Part shown: piece by piece, positions 10,480-21,165 of the stretch
Position numbering within the stretch: position 1 is the stretch's first letter
How the letters are laid out: every line of letters starts with the position of its first letter
Source of the DNA: Acidobacteria bacterium RIFCSPLOWO2_12_FULL_54_10
GTDB taxonomy: Bacteria; Acidobacteriota; Terriglobia; 2-12-FULL-54-10
Reading direction: 5' to 3'
Assembly (NCBI GenBank): GCA_001767075.1
Contig: MEKX01000019.1
Span: 2,091 to 57,942, forward strand
DNA: 55,852 nt
The notes under the pieces: generated by a model
The model's input: only the letters and a program-made list of their open reading frames with translations
The model's database searches: none
Told to the model about the DNA's origin: nothing
Program-made: the position numbers and the translations under genes

Positions 10480-10679
10480 ATTTGATGTTGCTGCTTGTCT
10501 TAGATATGAATTTTCATCATAGGTAAGCTATATGGCCATGTCAACAAATGCTGTCTGTTTGCGGAGCAACAGATCAGCATGGCGGAGGCATCTGATCTGG
10601 TAGACTCTAAAGAGTTCGTAATGTTAGCTGAGAAACGCTTGTGCGTTTCAAAATAAAATAAGCAACACCAGGGCTCAAA

Positions 10680-12614
10680 ATGAAACATTGGATTCGCAAT
10701 CGCTGCCTTCTTCTGATCCTGCCGATATTTTTTTTGCTTTTGACTTCACAATTTAGCCAGGGACAAAACGACGCTCAAATGAAACTGGAAATGCTGAATG
10801 CATATCCAGAAATCATTTTGGTCAATGGCAAAATTTACACGATGGATGGGCAACTCAGGCAAGCTCAGGCACTGGCCGTGAAAAATCGCCGCATTATCGC
10901 GCTCGGCACAAATGACGAAATCCGGCGGCTCGCCGGGCCAAAGACGGAAATTGTGGACGCCAAGGGCAGAACCGTGCTTCCAGGCTTGATCGACAGCCAC
11001 ACGCATCCTCCGCTGTGGGCCGTTGAGCACTGGCTGGGAGCGAATGGCGATTTCGCGGCGAAGCGTTACAACGATCCTCAGTTGCAGATTTTTTACGCCA
11101 AAGGCAATGACCAAGTTACGCTGCTGCGCGAATTGGAGCGGATCGTGCGGGAGAGGCAGCAAGTTCTTAGCCCAGACAAGTGGATTTGGGTGAATCTGTT
11201 CGGAGGCAAGAGCTTGGTGGAATCGCGCAAGATCGTCTATCCGCTGATGCCCCGGCCGGGCGCGAGCGTCGGAACCGGCGTGGTGATCACGCGACAGTTT
11301 TTGGACACGCTGGCGCCGAATCATCCGCTGATCCTCATGACCGGCGAGGTCACAGGGCCGTCGTTCTCCAACACGCGAGCTAAAACAGAGATGGAAAAGT
11401 ACTTGGTCAGCGGAGACATGCTGCAAATTCAAGCGCGGGCAGCCATCGTCTTCGACATTTTTTTTCGCAACCGAACAGCCGATGCCGCCGATTTCCTAAA
11501 GCGCGAATTGCTGGAGTGCCTGGCGGCGCAGGGGATCACCAGCTTTGCGAATGATTACTCCGGTTCATATTCCACGCTGAAGATTCACAAATACTTGGAA
11601 GCTCACGATGATCTGCCGGTGCGCTGGGCGTGGTGGTTCGGAGGCGCGCCCGCGCTGCCCGGCAGCAATCAGGACCCCGATCCATTCGCTTACTACTACA
11701 CGCTGGGGGATTTTCAGTCCGTGGGCAGCGACTACATATGGAACGTTGGCGTGGCGAACCAGACCTGGGAATGGGGACCGCAAGGCAAAGGGGGTATCGG
11801 CACCTGTACCGAGGCCACTCCGCTGCCAACTGCGAATCCGGCGGAATTATATATGCCCTGCGAAAAGATGATGCCTAATTTGCAGCAATACGGAGGGTAT
11901 AAGAATATCCAAGCGGCATTGCGCCTGGGTTTGCGGGTGGGGTATCTGCACCACTATAGCGACGGGACGCTGGACGCGCTGGTGAAAATGCTGGATGACG
12001 AAATCGCCGCGGGCCGCACGACATTGGAGCAGGCGCGGGCACTGCGCATCGGCACCGAACACAACCCCATGATCCGGCCCGATCAGATCGCCAAGATCGC
12101 CAAATATGACATACGGCCTGGACTCAACGGCTACCAGATTCAGGGCGACATCAAAGGCGGAGCTTTCTTGAAAAATTACGGCGACCGTTATATGTCCTGG
12201 ATGGTGCCGATGAAAAGCCTAGTGGATGCGGGCGTCCATCCAGTGCTCAACACCGACATTCATTTGCACAAAGTGCCACCGGAGTCCAAGGACAACGATT
12301 ACCCTTCAGAATGGGACGGCAATTTCTGGGCGTTCTTTGAGTTCTTTGTTACACGCAGGCTAACCAGCAACGGTCCAGCCTTTAATCCTAAAGAAGCGAT
12401 GGACCGCGTGAATTTGATGAAAGCGGCAACTGTTTGGGGTGCAGAGCAAGTGCTGAACGAAAAAAATATAGGTTCGCTGGAAGTGGGGAAGCTCGCCGAC
12501 TTCATCGTGATCGACAAAGATTACTTCACGATCCCGGAAAATCAGATTCACAGCATCAGGACGCTATTAACTGCGGTGGGTGGGAGAGTGGTGTTTCGGG
12601 ATAATGGTTATTGA
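10680..12614 (+). CDS. Exported amidohydrolase family protein (YtcJ-like)
   Basis: Signal peptide; VLPGLIDSHTHPP; GKLADFIVIDKDYFTIPENQI. Confidence 0.85.
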   Translation: MKHWIRNRCLLLILPIFFLLLTSQFSQGQNDAQMKLEMLNAYPEIILVNGKIYTMDGQLRQAQALAVKNRRIIALGTNDEIRRLAGPKTEIVDAKGRTVLPGLIDSHTHPPLWAVEHWLGANGDFAAKRYNDPQLQIFYAKGNDQVTLLRELERIVRERQQVLSPDKWIWVNLFGGKSLVESRKIVYPLMPRPGASVGTGVVITRQFLDTLAPNHPLILMTGEVTGPSFSNTRAKTEMEKYLVSGDMLQIQARAAIVFDIFFRNRTADAADFLKRELLECLAAQGITSFANDYSGSYSTLKIHKYLEAHDDLPVRWAWWFGGAPALPGSNQDPDPFAYYYTLGDFQSVGSDYIWNVGVANQTWEWGPQGKGGIGTCTEATPLPTANPAELYMPCEKMMPNLQQYGGYKNIQAALRLGLRVGYLHHYSDGTLDALVKMLDDEIAAGRTTLEQARALRIGTEHNPMIRPDQIAKIAKYDIRPGLNGYQIQGDIKGGAFLKNYGDRYMSWMVPMKSLVDAGVHPVLNTDIHLHKVPPESKDNDYPSEWDGNFWAFFEFFVTRRLTSNGPAFNPKEAMDRVNLMKAATVWGAEQVLNEKNIGSLEVGKLADFIVIDKDYFTIPENQIHSIRTLLTAVGGRVVFRDNGY

Positions 12615-12629
12615 TTTATTTCTCGCAGT

Positions 12630-12905
12630 TTAACCCCCCGCCTCGATAAATGCGTCGATGACGCGAGGCTGCTCAAGGTAGTGCGCGACAGCGTATTCCG
12701 CCAGCAGATGGGTTTCGACTTCGATGAGCGCCGCGCACCACTCGCCTTCTAAATGCGGGGAAGCTGCGGAATGATCGCAGGGGCCGCTTGAGCCGAGATC
12801 GGGACCGAACTCTCCGCCGAGAACATCAGAGAAGTGCTGCAATTCTTCCCACGCCTGGTTGCCGTAGGTTCCACTGAGATTTATGCGCAAACGGACGCGA
12901 TGCAC
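12630..12905 (-). CDS. Hypothetical protein (GTG start), possibly a remnant
   Basis: 91-aa ORF filling the gap between convergent amidohydrolase and ilvD; no recognised family. Confidence 0.35.
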   Translation of the reverse strand: MHRVRLRINLSGTYGNQAWEELQHFSDVLGGEFGPDLGSSGPCDHSAASPHLEGEWCAALIEVETHLLAEYAVAHYLEQPRVIDAFIEAGG

Positions 12906-12973
12906 GGAATCCCCAACAACGGCGATTTTTCTCGCCGAAAATAAAAGCAGGATTAATTACATTAGAAAATGCG

Positions 12974-14653
12974 TTATCGGCAAATTGCGCCTTCCGATGC
13001 CGAAGAGACCAATTTGGCGTACTTGGCCAAAGCGCCGGTTGTATACTTCGGGCTAGGCTGCTTCCACTTGGCCAGGCGTTTCTTGATTTCGCTGTCGCTC
13101 AAAGCCACGGATAGTTCGCCATTCACGGCATCGAAAGTAATGCGGTCGCCTTCCTTGAGAGCCGCAATCGGCCCACCGACAAAGGCCTCTGGCGCAACGT
13201 GACCAGCCATCAAACCGTGCGTAGCGCCGGAGAAACGGCCATCGGTCATTAAGGCAACCTTATCGCCTAATCCCTCGCCGATGATGGCGCCCGTTACGGC
13301 CAGCATTTCGCGCATTCCGGGACCACCCTTTGGGCCTTCATAGCGAATGACCACGATATCCCCTGCCTTGACTTTGCCATTGAGAATCGCCTTCATGGTG
13401 GCTTCTTCGCCATCGAAGACGCGGGCGGGACCTTCCAGTCTCAAGTTCTTTACGCCTGCGGTTTTCACGACAGCGCCTTCGGGCGCGAGGTTGCCTTTTA
13501 GGACTACCAGCGTTCCGGTGGGCGAAATGGGTTTAGAGACAGAATGAATTACGTTCAATGTATTGGTAACCTTGATGCCTTTCAGATTTTCCTTCAGAGT
13601 TTTCCCAGTAGCGGTGATGCAGTCGCCATGGAGCAGATTGGCATCCAGGAGAATCTTCATCAGCACCTGCACGCCGCCAGCCTTGTAAAAGTCAGCCATA
13701 ACGTACTGACCGCCGGGACGCATGTCGGCGATGTGCGGTGTGCGGCGGGTGATTTTATTAAAGTCGTCAATGTTCAGCGGAACTCCCGCTTCACGCGCGA
13801 TCGCCAGCAAGTGGAGAACGGCGTTGGTGGAACCGCCCGTGGAAACAACAACCGTGATAGCGTTTTCAAATGCTTTGCGCGTCAGGATGTCGCGCGGGCG
13901 AATCTCCTTTTCCAACAGGTTCAGCACGGCTTCGCCAGCGCGGAAACTGGCCTCCTGCCGGCGTTCATCGACCGCGGGAATCGCAGCCGAACCGGGCAAT
14001 GCGAGACCCAATGCTTCAATAGCCTCCGCCATGGTGTTTGCCGTGTAAAGACCGGCGCAAGAACCAGCGCCAGGACAGGCCACGTGCTCAAGAGCATTCA
14101 ATTCATCCGATGTCATCTTGCCCCGTGCATGAGCGCCGACGGCCTCAAAAACATCCTGGATGGTGACGTCCTTGCCGCAATAGGTTCCGGGCAGAATACT
14201 GCCGCCGTAAAGGAAGACTCCGGGAATATTCAATCGCGCCAGAGCCATGACCATGCCGGGCAGACTTTTGTCGCAACCCGCGATGGTCACCAGGCCATCG
14301 AAGCGTTCCGCTAAAGCCATCAACTCCACGGAGTCGGCGATGACTTCGCGGCTGACCAGCGAGGCTTTCATGCCTTCATGGCCCATGGCAATAGCATCGC
14401 TGACCGCGATGGTGCCGAACTCAAACGGCGTGCCGCCCGCTGCCGTGACTCCTTCCTTTGCTTTCTTGGCCAAGTGACCCAGGTGGAAATTGCACGGCGT
14501 AATCTCATTCCAACTGGAAGCTACACCGATGTGCGGGCGCGCGATCTGTTCATCCGTGAAACCCATGGCGTGGAACATGGCGCGATGCGGCGCGCGTTCG
14601 GGGCCTTCCGCGACTTGCCAGCTTCGATGCTTCATCTTGCGGTTAGTTTTCAT
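12974..14653 (-). CDS. ilvD: Dihydroxy-acid dehydratase
   Basis: 559 aa; [44 protein letters not shown]. Confidence 0.97.
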   Translation of the reverse strand: MKTNRKMKHRSWQVAEGPERAPHRAMFHAMGFTDEQIARPHIGVASSWNEITPCNFHLGHLAKKAKEGVTAAGGTPFEFGTIAVSDAIAMGHEGMKASLVSREVIADSVELMALAERFDGLVTIAGCDKSLPGMVMALARLNIPGVFLYGGSILPGTYCGKDVTIQDVFEAVGAHARGKMTSDELNALEHVACPGAGSCAGLYTANTMAEAIEALGLALPGSAAIPAVDERRQEASFRAGEAVLNLLEKEIRPRDILTRKAFENAITVVVSTGGSTNAVLHLLAIAREAGVPLNIDDFNKITRRTPHIADMRPGGQYVMADFYKAGGVQVLMKILLDANLLHGDCITATGKTLKENLKGIKVTNTLNVIHSVSKPISPTGTLVVLKGNLAPEGAVVKTAGVKNLRLEGPARVFDGEEATMKAILNGKVKAGDIVVIRYEGPKGGPGMREMLAVTGAIIGEGLGDKVALMTDGRFSGATHGLMAGHVAPEAFVGGPIAALKEGDRITFDAVNGELSVALSDSEIKKRLAKWKQPSPKYTTGALAKYAKLVSSASEGAICR

Positions 14654-14806
14654 CTATCACCTCGAATGGGCCGGAGAAGAAACACCTGGATTTGCAATTT
14701 CCGAGGTTCTCTCATTGGCGGATTATGATTCGGTTTCAATCACTTTGAAAAAGATCAGTATAGCGCAAAATAGCGCAAACAGGGGGCGCGATGGATTTCA
14801 GGCACA

Positions 14807-16918
14807 TCAGTGATCCCCGGTCAGTTGTCGGCTTAAATCCAGCGGGTCGGTGACGGGCTGCTGGCATGCATAGTTGCGGCAGACATAGGCGGCAGGTTTG
14901 CTGCTGATCATCTGCTTCCCAGCAAGCAATGGGACACGCGAAATAATGGTATCTGCAGATGAATTCGACGGGTCGAGCAACACGACCAGCCTATTTGGCA
15001 AATGCTGCCTGTAAACTACTTGCCGCAATTCCTGCGTGCGGGGATCATCCAGCGGACCGACAATCGCAATTTCCTTATAACCCTCGTGCCATGTTTCCAA
15101 CCCGCTCAAAAAACGCTCATGCCCGAACGGCGATTGTGTGGCGTTGCCGCTGAACAAGCTCAGGATGGCCCCGGCTTTATCTCGATAGTCGTGTTTCCCG
15201 AGCAACTGCGCCATACGCAGCAGGTTTCCGATCATGACGGAATTGCCGGATGGGATCGCACTGTCTCCCGCCAATTTGCTCCGCAGAATCAATTTCTCAT
15301 GATCCGATGCGGTGAAGAAAAATCCTCCGTCCTGATCATCCCAATAGAAACGAATGGCGATTTCGAGGAGCCGCTCCGATTCGTTCAACCAGGAAATGTC
15401 GCCGCTTACTTCAAATAAAGTGATCAGACCGTCGATCATAAAGGCGTAATCGTCCACATAGGCCGTCAAATGGGCCTTGCCGCTTCGGTAGGAGCGAAGC
15501 AAGCGCCCGTCGTTCATCATGCGGTTGAGAAGAAAACGTGCTGCTTGTGACGCGGCATCGAAGTATTTCCGCTCATTCAGAACCGCAGAACCAGCAGCTA
15601 AGCTGGAAATCATGAGGCCGTTCCACGCGGCGAGTATCTTGTCGTCGAGGGCTGGTTTGACGCGCGCTTCCCTGACCATGAACATCTTGGCGCGGGCGGC
15701 CTGCAACCGCTGTTGAAGCTCCTCCGAGGCGATCTCTAATTGCTGCGCTGTCTCATTGAGTGGCCGCAGGACGCGCAGAATATTTTTTGGACCAGCGGGT
15801 ACGTGAGCATCTCCCGGGTGGTCCCAATTGCCCGCTGATGAAATATCGAAATGGGCAGCAAACAACCTTGCTTCATCTTCTCCAAGCGATTGTTGAATCT
15901 CATCGAGCGTCCAAAGATAAAACTTCCCTTCCATCCCTTCGCTATCGGCGTCCTCGGCAGAGAAGAAACCGTCCTCTTCGCTCCTCAGGCACCTAAGAAC
16001 ATAGTCATAAATTCCTTTGGCTGCTTCCGCAAAATCTTCTCGGCCTGTTATCTGAAAACCTTCGAGGTAAATCGAGCTAACCAAAGCCTGGTCGTAAAGC
16101 ATTTTCTCGAAATGAGGAACGTGCCATAAAGGGTCGGTGCTGTAACGGTGAATGCCGCCGCCCAATTGATCGTGGATTCCTCCCTGCCCCATTTTTGTAA
16201 GGGTTAATTCCACGGGGGCCAGGAACTCGTGATTGCGGGTCTTCCGATATTCCCGCAGAAGCAAGCTCATGGACATGGACGGAGGGAACTTATTGGAACC
16301 GCTAGAAACGCCTCCGTGCTTAGGATCGTATACGCGCGTCATCTGCCAAGCCGCCATCGATACAGAATCGCGTGTGGCGATACCACTCTGCATGGGGGAA
16401 TGCATTTGCTGCAAAGCATCAGTCACCCGGCTTGCGTCCATGGCTATTTCCTGGCTGCGCTCTTTCCACAAACCGGCTACGCGCAACAGTACGTTTTTGA
16501 AACCTGGCCGCCCGTAATAGTCATCGGGGGGGAAGTAAGTCCCTGCGAAGAATGGCCGTCCGTCGGGCGTCAGCCAAACACTCATTGGCCAGCCGCCTTG
16601 TCCACGAGTGAATAAAATCGTCGCGTTCATGTAGATTTCGTCGAGGTCCGGGCGCTCCTCGCGGTCCACTTTCACTGGAACAAACAGATCATTCAACACT
16701 TGCGCCACTTCTTCGTTTTCAAAACTCTCGTGCTCCATCACATGGCACCAATGGCAGGCCGAATATCCAATACTCAAGAAAATCGGCTTGTTGTTTGCGC
16801 GAGCTTCTGCGATAGCTTCGGGTCCCCACGGAAACCAATTCACGGGATTATGCGCATGCTGAAGTAGATAAGGGCTAGTTTCGTGGATGAGACGGTTGGT
16901 GTGCTTTGGATGATTCAT
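14807..16918 (-). CDS. Thioredoxin domain-containing protein (DUF255 / YyaL / SPATA20-like)
   Basis: 703 aa; [39 protein letters not shown]. Confidence 0.93.
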   Translation of the reverse strand: MNHPKHTNRLIHETSPYLLQHAHNPVNWFPWGPEAIAEARANNKPIFLSIGYSACHWCHVMEHESFENEEVAQVLNDLFVPVKVDREERPDLDEIYMNATILFTRGQGGWPMSVWLTPDGRPFFAGTYFPPDDYYGRPGFKNVLLRVAGLWKERSQEIAMDASRVTDALQQMHSPMQSGIATRDSVSMAAWQMTRVYDPKHGGVSSGSNKFPPSMSMSLLLREYRKTRNHEFLAPVELTLTKMGQGGIHDQLGGGIHRYSTDPLWHVPHFEKMLYDQALVSSIYLEGFQITGREDFAEAAKGIYDYVLRCLRSEEDGFFSAEDADSEGMEGKFYLWTLDEIQQSLGEDEARLFAAHFDISSAGNWDHPGDAHVPAGPKNILRVLRPLNETAQQLEIASEELQQRLQAARAKMFMVREARVKPALDDKILAAWNGLMISSLAAGSAVLNERKYFDAASQAARFLLNRMMNDGRLLRSYRSGKAHLTAYVDDYAFMIDGLITLFEVSGDISWLNESERLLEIAIRFYWDDQDGGFFFTASDHEKLILRSKLAGDSAIPSGNSVMIGNLLRMAQLLGKHDYRDKAGAILSLFSGNATQSPFGHERFLSGLETWHEGYKEIAIVGPLDDPRTQELRQVVYRQHLPNRLVVLLDPSNSSADTIISRVPLLAGKQMISSKPAAYVCRNYACQQPVTDPLDLSRQLTGDH

Positions 16919-17237
16919 AAAATATTTAGCCTTTGCTATCAGCCTGACATCGGGTTGGCGATCTTCGCAAACAAGTGAAGTACGAAAAGCGGACAGCAGA
17001 ATAAATTGCTATGTGAGGATTTTTTGTTCTGCAGAGAAGCTGGCCTATTATGTTGTAACCAGACCGCTTCCGTTCGATTATTTATTTCGGAGAACGGGCT
17101 TGAAGATCAAATGCGGTGCGTGCAAATGAGAAGCAATTGGCTCGTAAATGGCAATCCATCCATTGTTTCCTGAACTTAAACCATAGGCCAAACTGGCGGT
17201 CAGCAAGACGATGCCACCGCCAGTCAGCCCAAATGCT

Positions 17238-17636
17238 TTATTTCCGACTGTCCTTCATTGCCAGCCGTCCACCAAAAAGCGTGGAAAATACCACGTTGAA
17301 TCGCTTGATGGATGCATCATAAGGCGTGCTCACTTTGAAATCTGATACTCCATCGGCAGGAAGGGGATCCTTCGCGAGTTTACCCTTAACAACTTGAACA
17401 CTTTTGCCGCTAGCATCCTGGAAATCGATGGCTACATCCACGCCTTCTACAGGGCGACCGGAAATGTTCTTGACTTGCCCAACCAATTCGAGGCTGGTTT
17501 GGGTCGCGGAAACCTTAGCCGATAGCAATTCAACCTGGGTTCGCTGCTGAGTTACGCCGTCCCGAGAAAACAACAAAATTGTTGTCAGCAATACAATCAG
17601 AAATGCCCAGTTCGGAACGACTGTTTTATTTGCCAT
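17238..17636 (-). CDS. FxLYD-type domain-containing small membrane-anchored protein
   Basis: N-terminal TM helix followed by a compact beta-domain (LELVGQVKNISGRPVEGVDVAIDFQDASGK). Confidence 0.6.
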   Translation of the reverse strand: MANKTVVPNWAFLIVLLTTILLFSRDGVTQQRTQVELLSAKVSATQTSLELVGQVKNISGRPVEGVDVAIDFQDASGKSVQVVKGKLAKDPLPADGVSDFKVSTPYDASIKRFNVVFSTLFGGRLAMKDSRK

Positions 17637-17830
17637 CTTTCCTCCTTCTCAGAATATGACACTCTTGCTACCTGGTATCAGAATACCAAAACCTTATGAT
17701 ACTTTTACATCTCAATTTCCAGGGTCAGCGTAACATCTCAATTTCATAATCTCAACTTAGAGTTGAATTATATCAGGTCTTTGTACTGTTTATTGTAGCT
17801 TGATACTGGTTAAAAGATAATGGAAGCACC

Positions 17831-18250
17831 ATGGCAACTGCTCCCCTGCTTAAACAAAGTACCACAGGGAGTCTAGAGCGTTCCATCGGGTTTTTCACGG
17901 CCACCTGCGTGGTTATTGCCAATGTGATCGGAGTAGGAATCTTTACTACGCCGGGATTCTTAGCACGCGATTTAGGAAGCCCGTTTGCTGTGCTGTCGAT
18001 CTGGGTTTTGGGGGGTGTTCTTGCAATCGCAGGCGCATTATCCTATAGCGAACTTGGCGCAGAGGATCTCGCTCAAATAGTTAAGACGGGTTGAAATTGT
18101 CTATTGTACCTGCCAGGATACTTCAAGACTAAAGAATTTAGCCGCAACTTTGTTGCTCTTTCCGTGTTGCTGATTGTATGGCTGTTTAATGTAATCCATA
18201 TGATTTGCGCAAGTCCTGAAACCATTTTTATCAGCTACCAGTCCAATTAA
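17831..18250 (+). pseudogene. Truncated APC-type amino acid permease remnant with in-frame TGA (18092-18094)
   Basis: Codons 1-87 give a permease N-terminus (SLERSIGFFTATCVVIANVIGVGIFTTPGFLARDLGSP...ALSYSELGA); the same frame stays open after TGA to TAA at 18248-18250. Confidence 0.65.
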
Positions 18251-18301
18251 CTAAGCAGCCACTCTCGAAAGGAAATCATAGTAAGAACGAGTAAAGCCAG
18301 A

Positions 18302-20989
18302 ATGAAAAATAAAATTTTGATGGGTTCCCTGGGTATTGTATTTGCTATTTATCTCTTGCTTGTGCCAGACGCGGCCTGGAGCCAGATTGCATTCCGCGGT
18401 CGAGTTCTGGATGGGAGCGGAGCTTCGATCCCGGCTGCTACAGTTTCCATTTACTCAGGAGATGCAGTCGCAGGACAAGCGGTGACGGCAACCAATGGAG
18501 AGTTTTCCCTTTCAGTTGCGGTGGGAGAATACCGAATCGAAATTGCAGCAACGAATTTCCAAAGCTACTCCGAGACCATTCGAGTCAGCAGCGGCATGAA
18601 ACCGCTGAATGTCACGCTCCGCCTGGCGACGATGCAACAATCGGTGGACGTGCAAGAGGAGCCGCTGTCGATTGCGCTGGAATCGGACCGCAACATAGGC
18701 GTACTAGTGCTCGACCAGGAAACAATAAAGGACCTGCCGGACGATGAGCAGGAACTTGCCGATATTCTGCGGGAGCTGGCTGGGCCTGGTGCCGGGGGAG
18801 AAGCCGAGATAGTGGTGGATGGTTTCACCGGCCAAAACGCCCCTCCGAAAGACCAGATTCAGGAAATTCGCATCAACAGCAGCCCCTTCAGCGCCGAATA
18901 CAGCCGACCGGGCCGGAACCGCATAGAAATCGTCACCCGCCCTGGAACAGGCTTGCTGCGGGGGAATTTGGCGTTTAACCTGCGAGACGAATCCCTAGAT
19001 GCCCGCCGGGCCATGGCGAATTTCAAGCCTCCCTACCAGCAGAGGAATTTCCGGAGCAATTTCAGCGGGCCGCTGCTGAAAGACAAGCTCTCGTTTTCCC
19101 TTTTCCTGATGCGGTCCGACCAGGAAAACAGCGATACAATTCAAGCCCTGACACCAGAGGGGGAAGCGCTTTCCCAAAGCGTGGTGATCCCTGCCGACCG
19201 CCGCATGTACAATGTCCGGCTACAGTACATGATATCGGACAGGCATACGCTGGATCTCAGCTCGGAATTCGGATCGAACGTCCGCAAGAACCAGGGTGTG
19301 GGGGGATTCACGCTGCCGGAAAGGGCGTCGGAGTCAAGCTCGCGGGATGGGGAATATCGCATCCGCGAGACCACGGTTCTATCTTCAGGAACGCTGCATG
19401 AAACCCGCTTCCAATACAGCCGCGATTCGTCTTCATCGAATCCATTGACCGATGCGCGGGCGATCAATGTGCTGGATGCCTTTCGCAGCGGGGGAGCGCA
19501 GAATCGCGCCAACCAGACCACCAACAGCTACCAGTTCGGAAACCTCTTAACGAACTCCAGGGAGAAACTTACACTGAGGGCAGGATTCCAGGGCAACTAC
19601 CAGCAACGAAGCACACGGTCAGAAGAAAATTTCCTGGGCACTTTCGTCTTTTCGGATCTGGCATCCTACCTGGCGGGCAAACCGACGACGTTTACGATCA
19701 ACAGCGGCAATCCGGTTTTGGATTTCAACCAATTTGAGATGGGTTTGTTCGTCCAAAACGATTGGCGGGTGACGCAAAAGTGGATGCTTTCCTTCGGGCT
19801 GCGGTATGAAGCGCAGACCAATAGCGGCGACAAGAATAATCTGGACCCACGAGTTAGTTTCGCTTACAGCTTGGGCAACGGAACCGTCCTGCGAGGCGGC
19901 GCGGGAATGTTCCATCAGCGGCTGGAGGGAGGAACGGTGGAGTCATTGATGCGCCTGGACGGCACTCGGCAACTGCAAACTGTAATCAGCTCTCCGTCGT
20001 ATCCTGATCCTTTCGCAGGGACCGGTGGCCAGAGCACGATTCCGTCGTCGCTTCGGGTCCGTGCGGATGATCTGGCGCAGCCCTATACCGTAAATTCGTC
20101 GCTATCTCTGGAAAGCCGTCTATCTGCCGCGACGACCATTTCCGCAACCTATGAGTTGATTCGCGGTATTCACCTGCTCCGCAGCCGCAACTTGAATGCC
20201 CCTCTGCCGGGCCAGACCGTCCGGCCAGACCCCTTGCGAGGCAATATCGAATTGCTGGAATCGACAGCGACTTCCACGTCGCACGCGCTCCATTTACGCT
20301 TGAACCAGCGTTTCGGGCCAATGTCCTTTTTTGGCAATTATTCGCTTTCCTCGAATCACAACAACACCGACGGACCCTTCAGCCTCCCTGCCAGCAACTA
20401 CGACCTGCGCAGCGAATGGGGACGGTCGCCGAATGACCAGCGGCACCGTTTTTCGATGGGCCTGACCTCAAGGCTACCGTGGAATATCAGTTCCAACCTC
20501 CGGGCGCAGGCAAACTCCGGAGGGCCGTTCAACATCACCACGGGATTCGACGACAACGGCGACACGCTGACGAATGACCGTCCTGCGGGATTTTCCCGGA
20601 ACTCCGGCCAGGGGCCTGGATTTTTTGATATGGATTTGAGCTTTACGAAAACGATTCCGCTGCGACGCACTCAGGAATCGAGCGCCGGACGCGGAGGCTC
20701 ACAGAATCCGCAAGCGGGGGGATTCGGTGGAGGACAGAGTTTCCAAGGAGGACCGGGATTTCAGGGTGGAGGAGGGTTCCCAGGCGGTGGACCGGGATTT
20801 CCGGGCGGCGGAGGCGGGGGCGGACGTTCCAGCGGGCCGACGGTGGCGATTACCGCCAATATCAACAATCTTCTGAACCACACGAACTTCACGCGCTTCA
20901 ACGGGGTTTTGACTTCGTCCTTTTTTGGACGGGCGAATTCGGTCCGCAATCCGCGCGAGATTGAAGTTGGGTTGCGGTTCAATTTCTAG
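18302..20989 (+). CDS. Oar-like / TonB-dependent receptor-type outer membrane protein with carboxypeptidase-regulatory-like N-terminal domain
   Basis: Signal peptide; RGRVLDGSGASIPAATVSIYSG; plug-like region; C-terminal beta strand ending EVGLRFNF. Confidence 0.88.
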   Translation: MKNKILMGSLGIVFAIYLLLVPDAAWSQIAFRGRVLDGSGASIPAATVSIYSGDAVAGQAVTATNGEFSLSVAVGEYRIEIAATNFQSYSETIRVSSGMKPLNVTLRLATMQQSVDVQEEPLSIALESDRNIGVLVLDQETIKDLPDDEQELADILRELAGPGAGGEAEIVVDGFTGQNAPPKDQIQEIRINSSPFSAEYSRPGRNRIEIVTRPGTGLLRGNLAFNLRDESLDARRAMANFKPPYQQRNFRSNFSGPLLKDKLSFSLFLMRSDQENSDTIQALTPEGEALSQSVVIPADRRMYNVRLQYMISDRHTLDLSSEFGSNVRKNQGVGGFTLPERASESSSRDGEYRIRETTVLSSGTLHETRFQYSRDSSSSNPLTDARAINVLDAFRSGGAQNRANQTTNSYQFGNLLTNSREKLTLRAGFQGNYQQRSTRSEENFLGTFVFSDLASYLAGKPTTFTINSGNPVLDFNQFEMGLFVQNDWRVTQKWMLSFGLRYEAQTNSGDKNNLDPRVSFAYSLGNGTVLRGGAGMFHQRLEGGTVESLMRLDGTRQLQTVISSPSYPDPFAGTGGQSTIPSSLRVRADDLAQPYTVNSSLSLESRLSAATTISATYELIRGIHLLRSRNLNAPLPGQTVRPDPLRGNIELLESTATSTSHALHLRLNQRFGPMSFFGNYSLSSNHNNTDGPFSLPASNYDLRSEWGRSPNDQRHRFSMGLTSRLPWNISSNLRAQANSGGPFNITTGFDDNGDTLTNDRPAGFSRNSGQGPGFFDMDLSFTKTIPLRRTQESSAGRGGSQNPQAGGFGGGQSFQGGPGFQGGGGFPGGGPGFPGGGGGGGRSSGPTVAITANINNLLNHTNFTRFNGVLTSSFFGRANSVRNPREIEVGLRFNF
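20715..20830 (+). repeat. Imperfect Gly-codon repeat tract within the OMP gene
   Basis: ggaccgggatttc at 20750-20762 and 20789-20801 (39-bp period); encodes GGFGGGQSFQGGPGFQGGGGFPGGGPGFPGGGGGGG. Confidence 0.8.
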
Positions 20990-21035
20990 GCCGTTTTTAC
21001 AGTTGCTATGTAGTGGGCGTGAGAGGGTGATTTCT

Positions 21036-21165
21036 GTCGCCCTTCCGGGGCTTGCGGGTTTAATTGCTCTTGTTCCCACGGCTCCCCCCCCCAGCACATC
21101 GGAATGTGCCAGGGACCCCGGTATTGAGCCGTGGGCTAGACTCTTGCGCCCCATCCGGGGCTAAA
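21036..21165. repeat. REP-like extragenic palindromic element
   Basis: cccacggctc 21075-21084 / gagccgtggg 21126-21135; nested gcacat-cgga-atgtgc 21094-21109; flanking gcccttccggggc and gccccatccggggc motifs. Confidence 0.6.

Noticed and set aside
10746-11432. 228-aa minus-strand ORF
   Set aside because: Antisense to the amidohydrolase gene, which has good motif support.
18092-18094. In-frame TGA as a selenocysteine codon
   Set aside because: Sits in a truncated permease fragment with no redox motif and no obvious SECIS-like stem; gene decay is simpler.
20750-20830. G-quadruplex in the Gly-codon tract
   Set aside because: G-runs are present but loops are mostly longer than canonical; explained by Gly codons.
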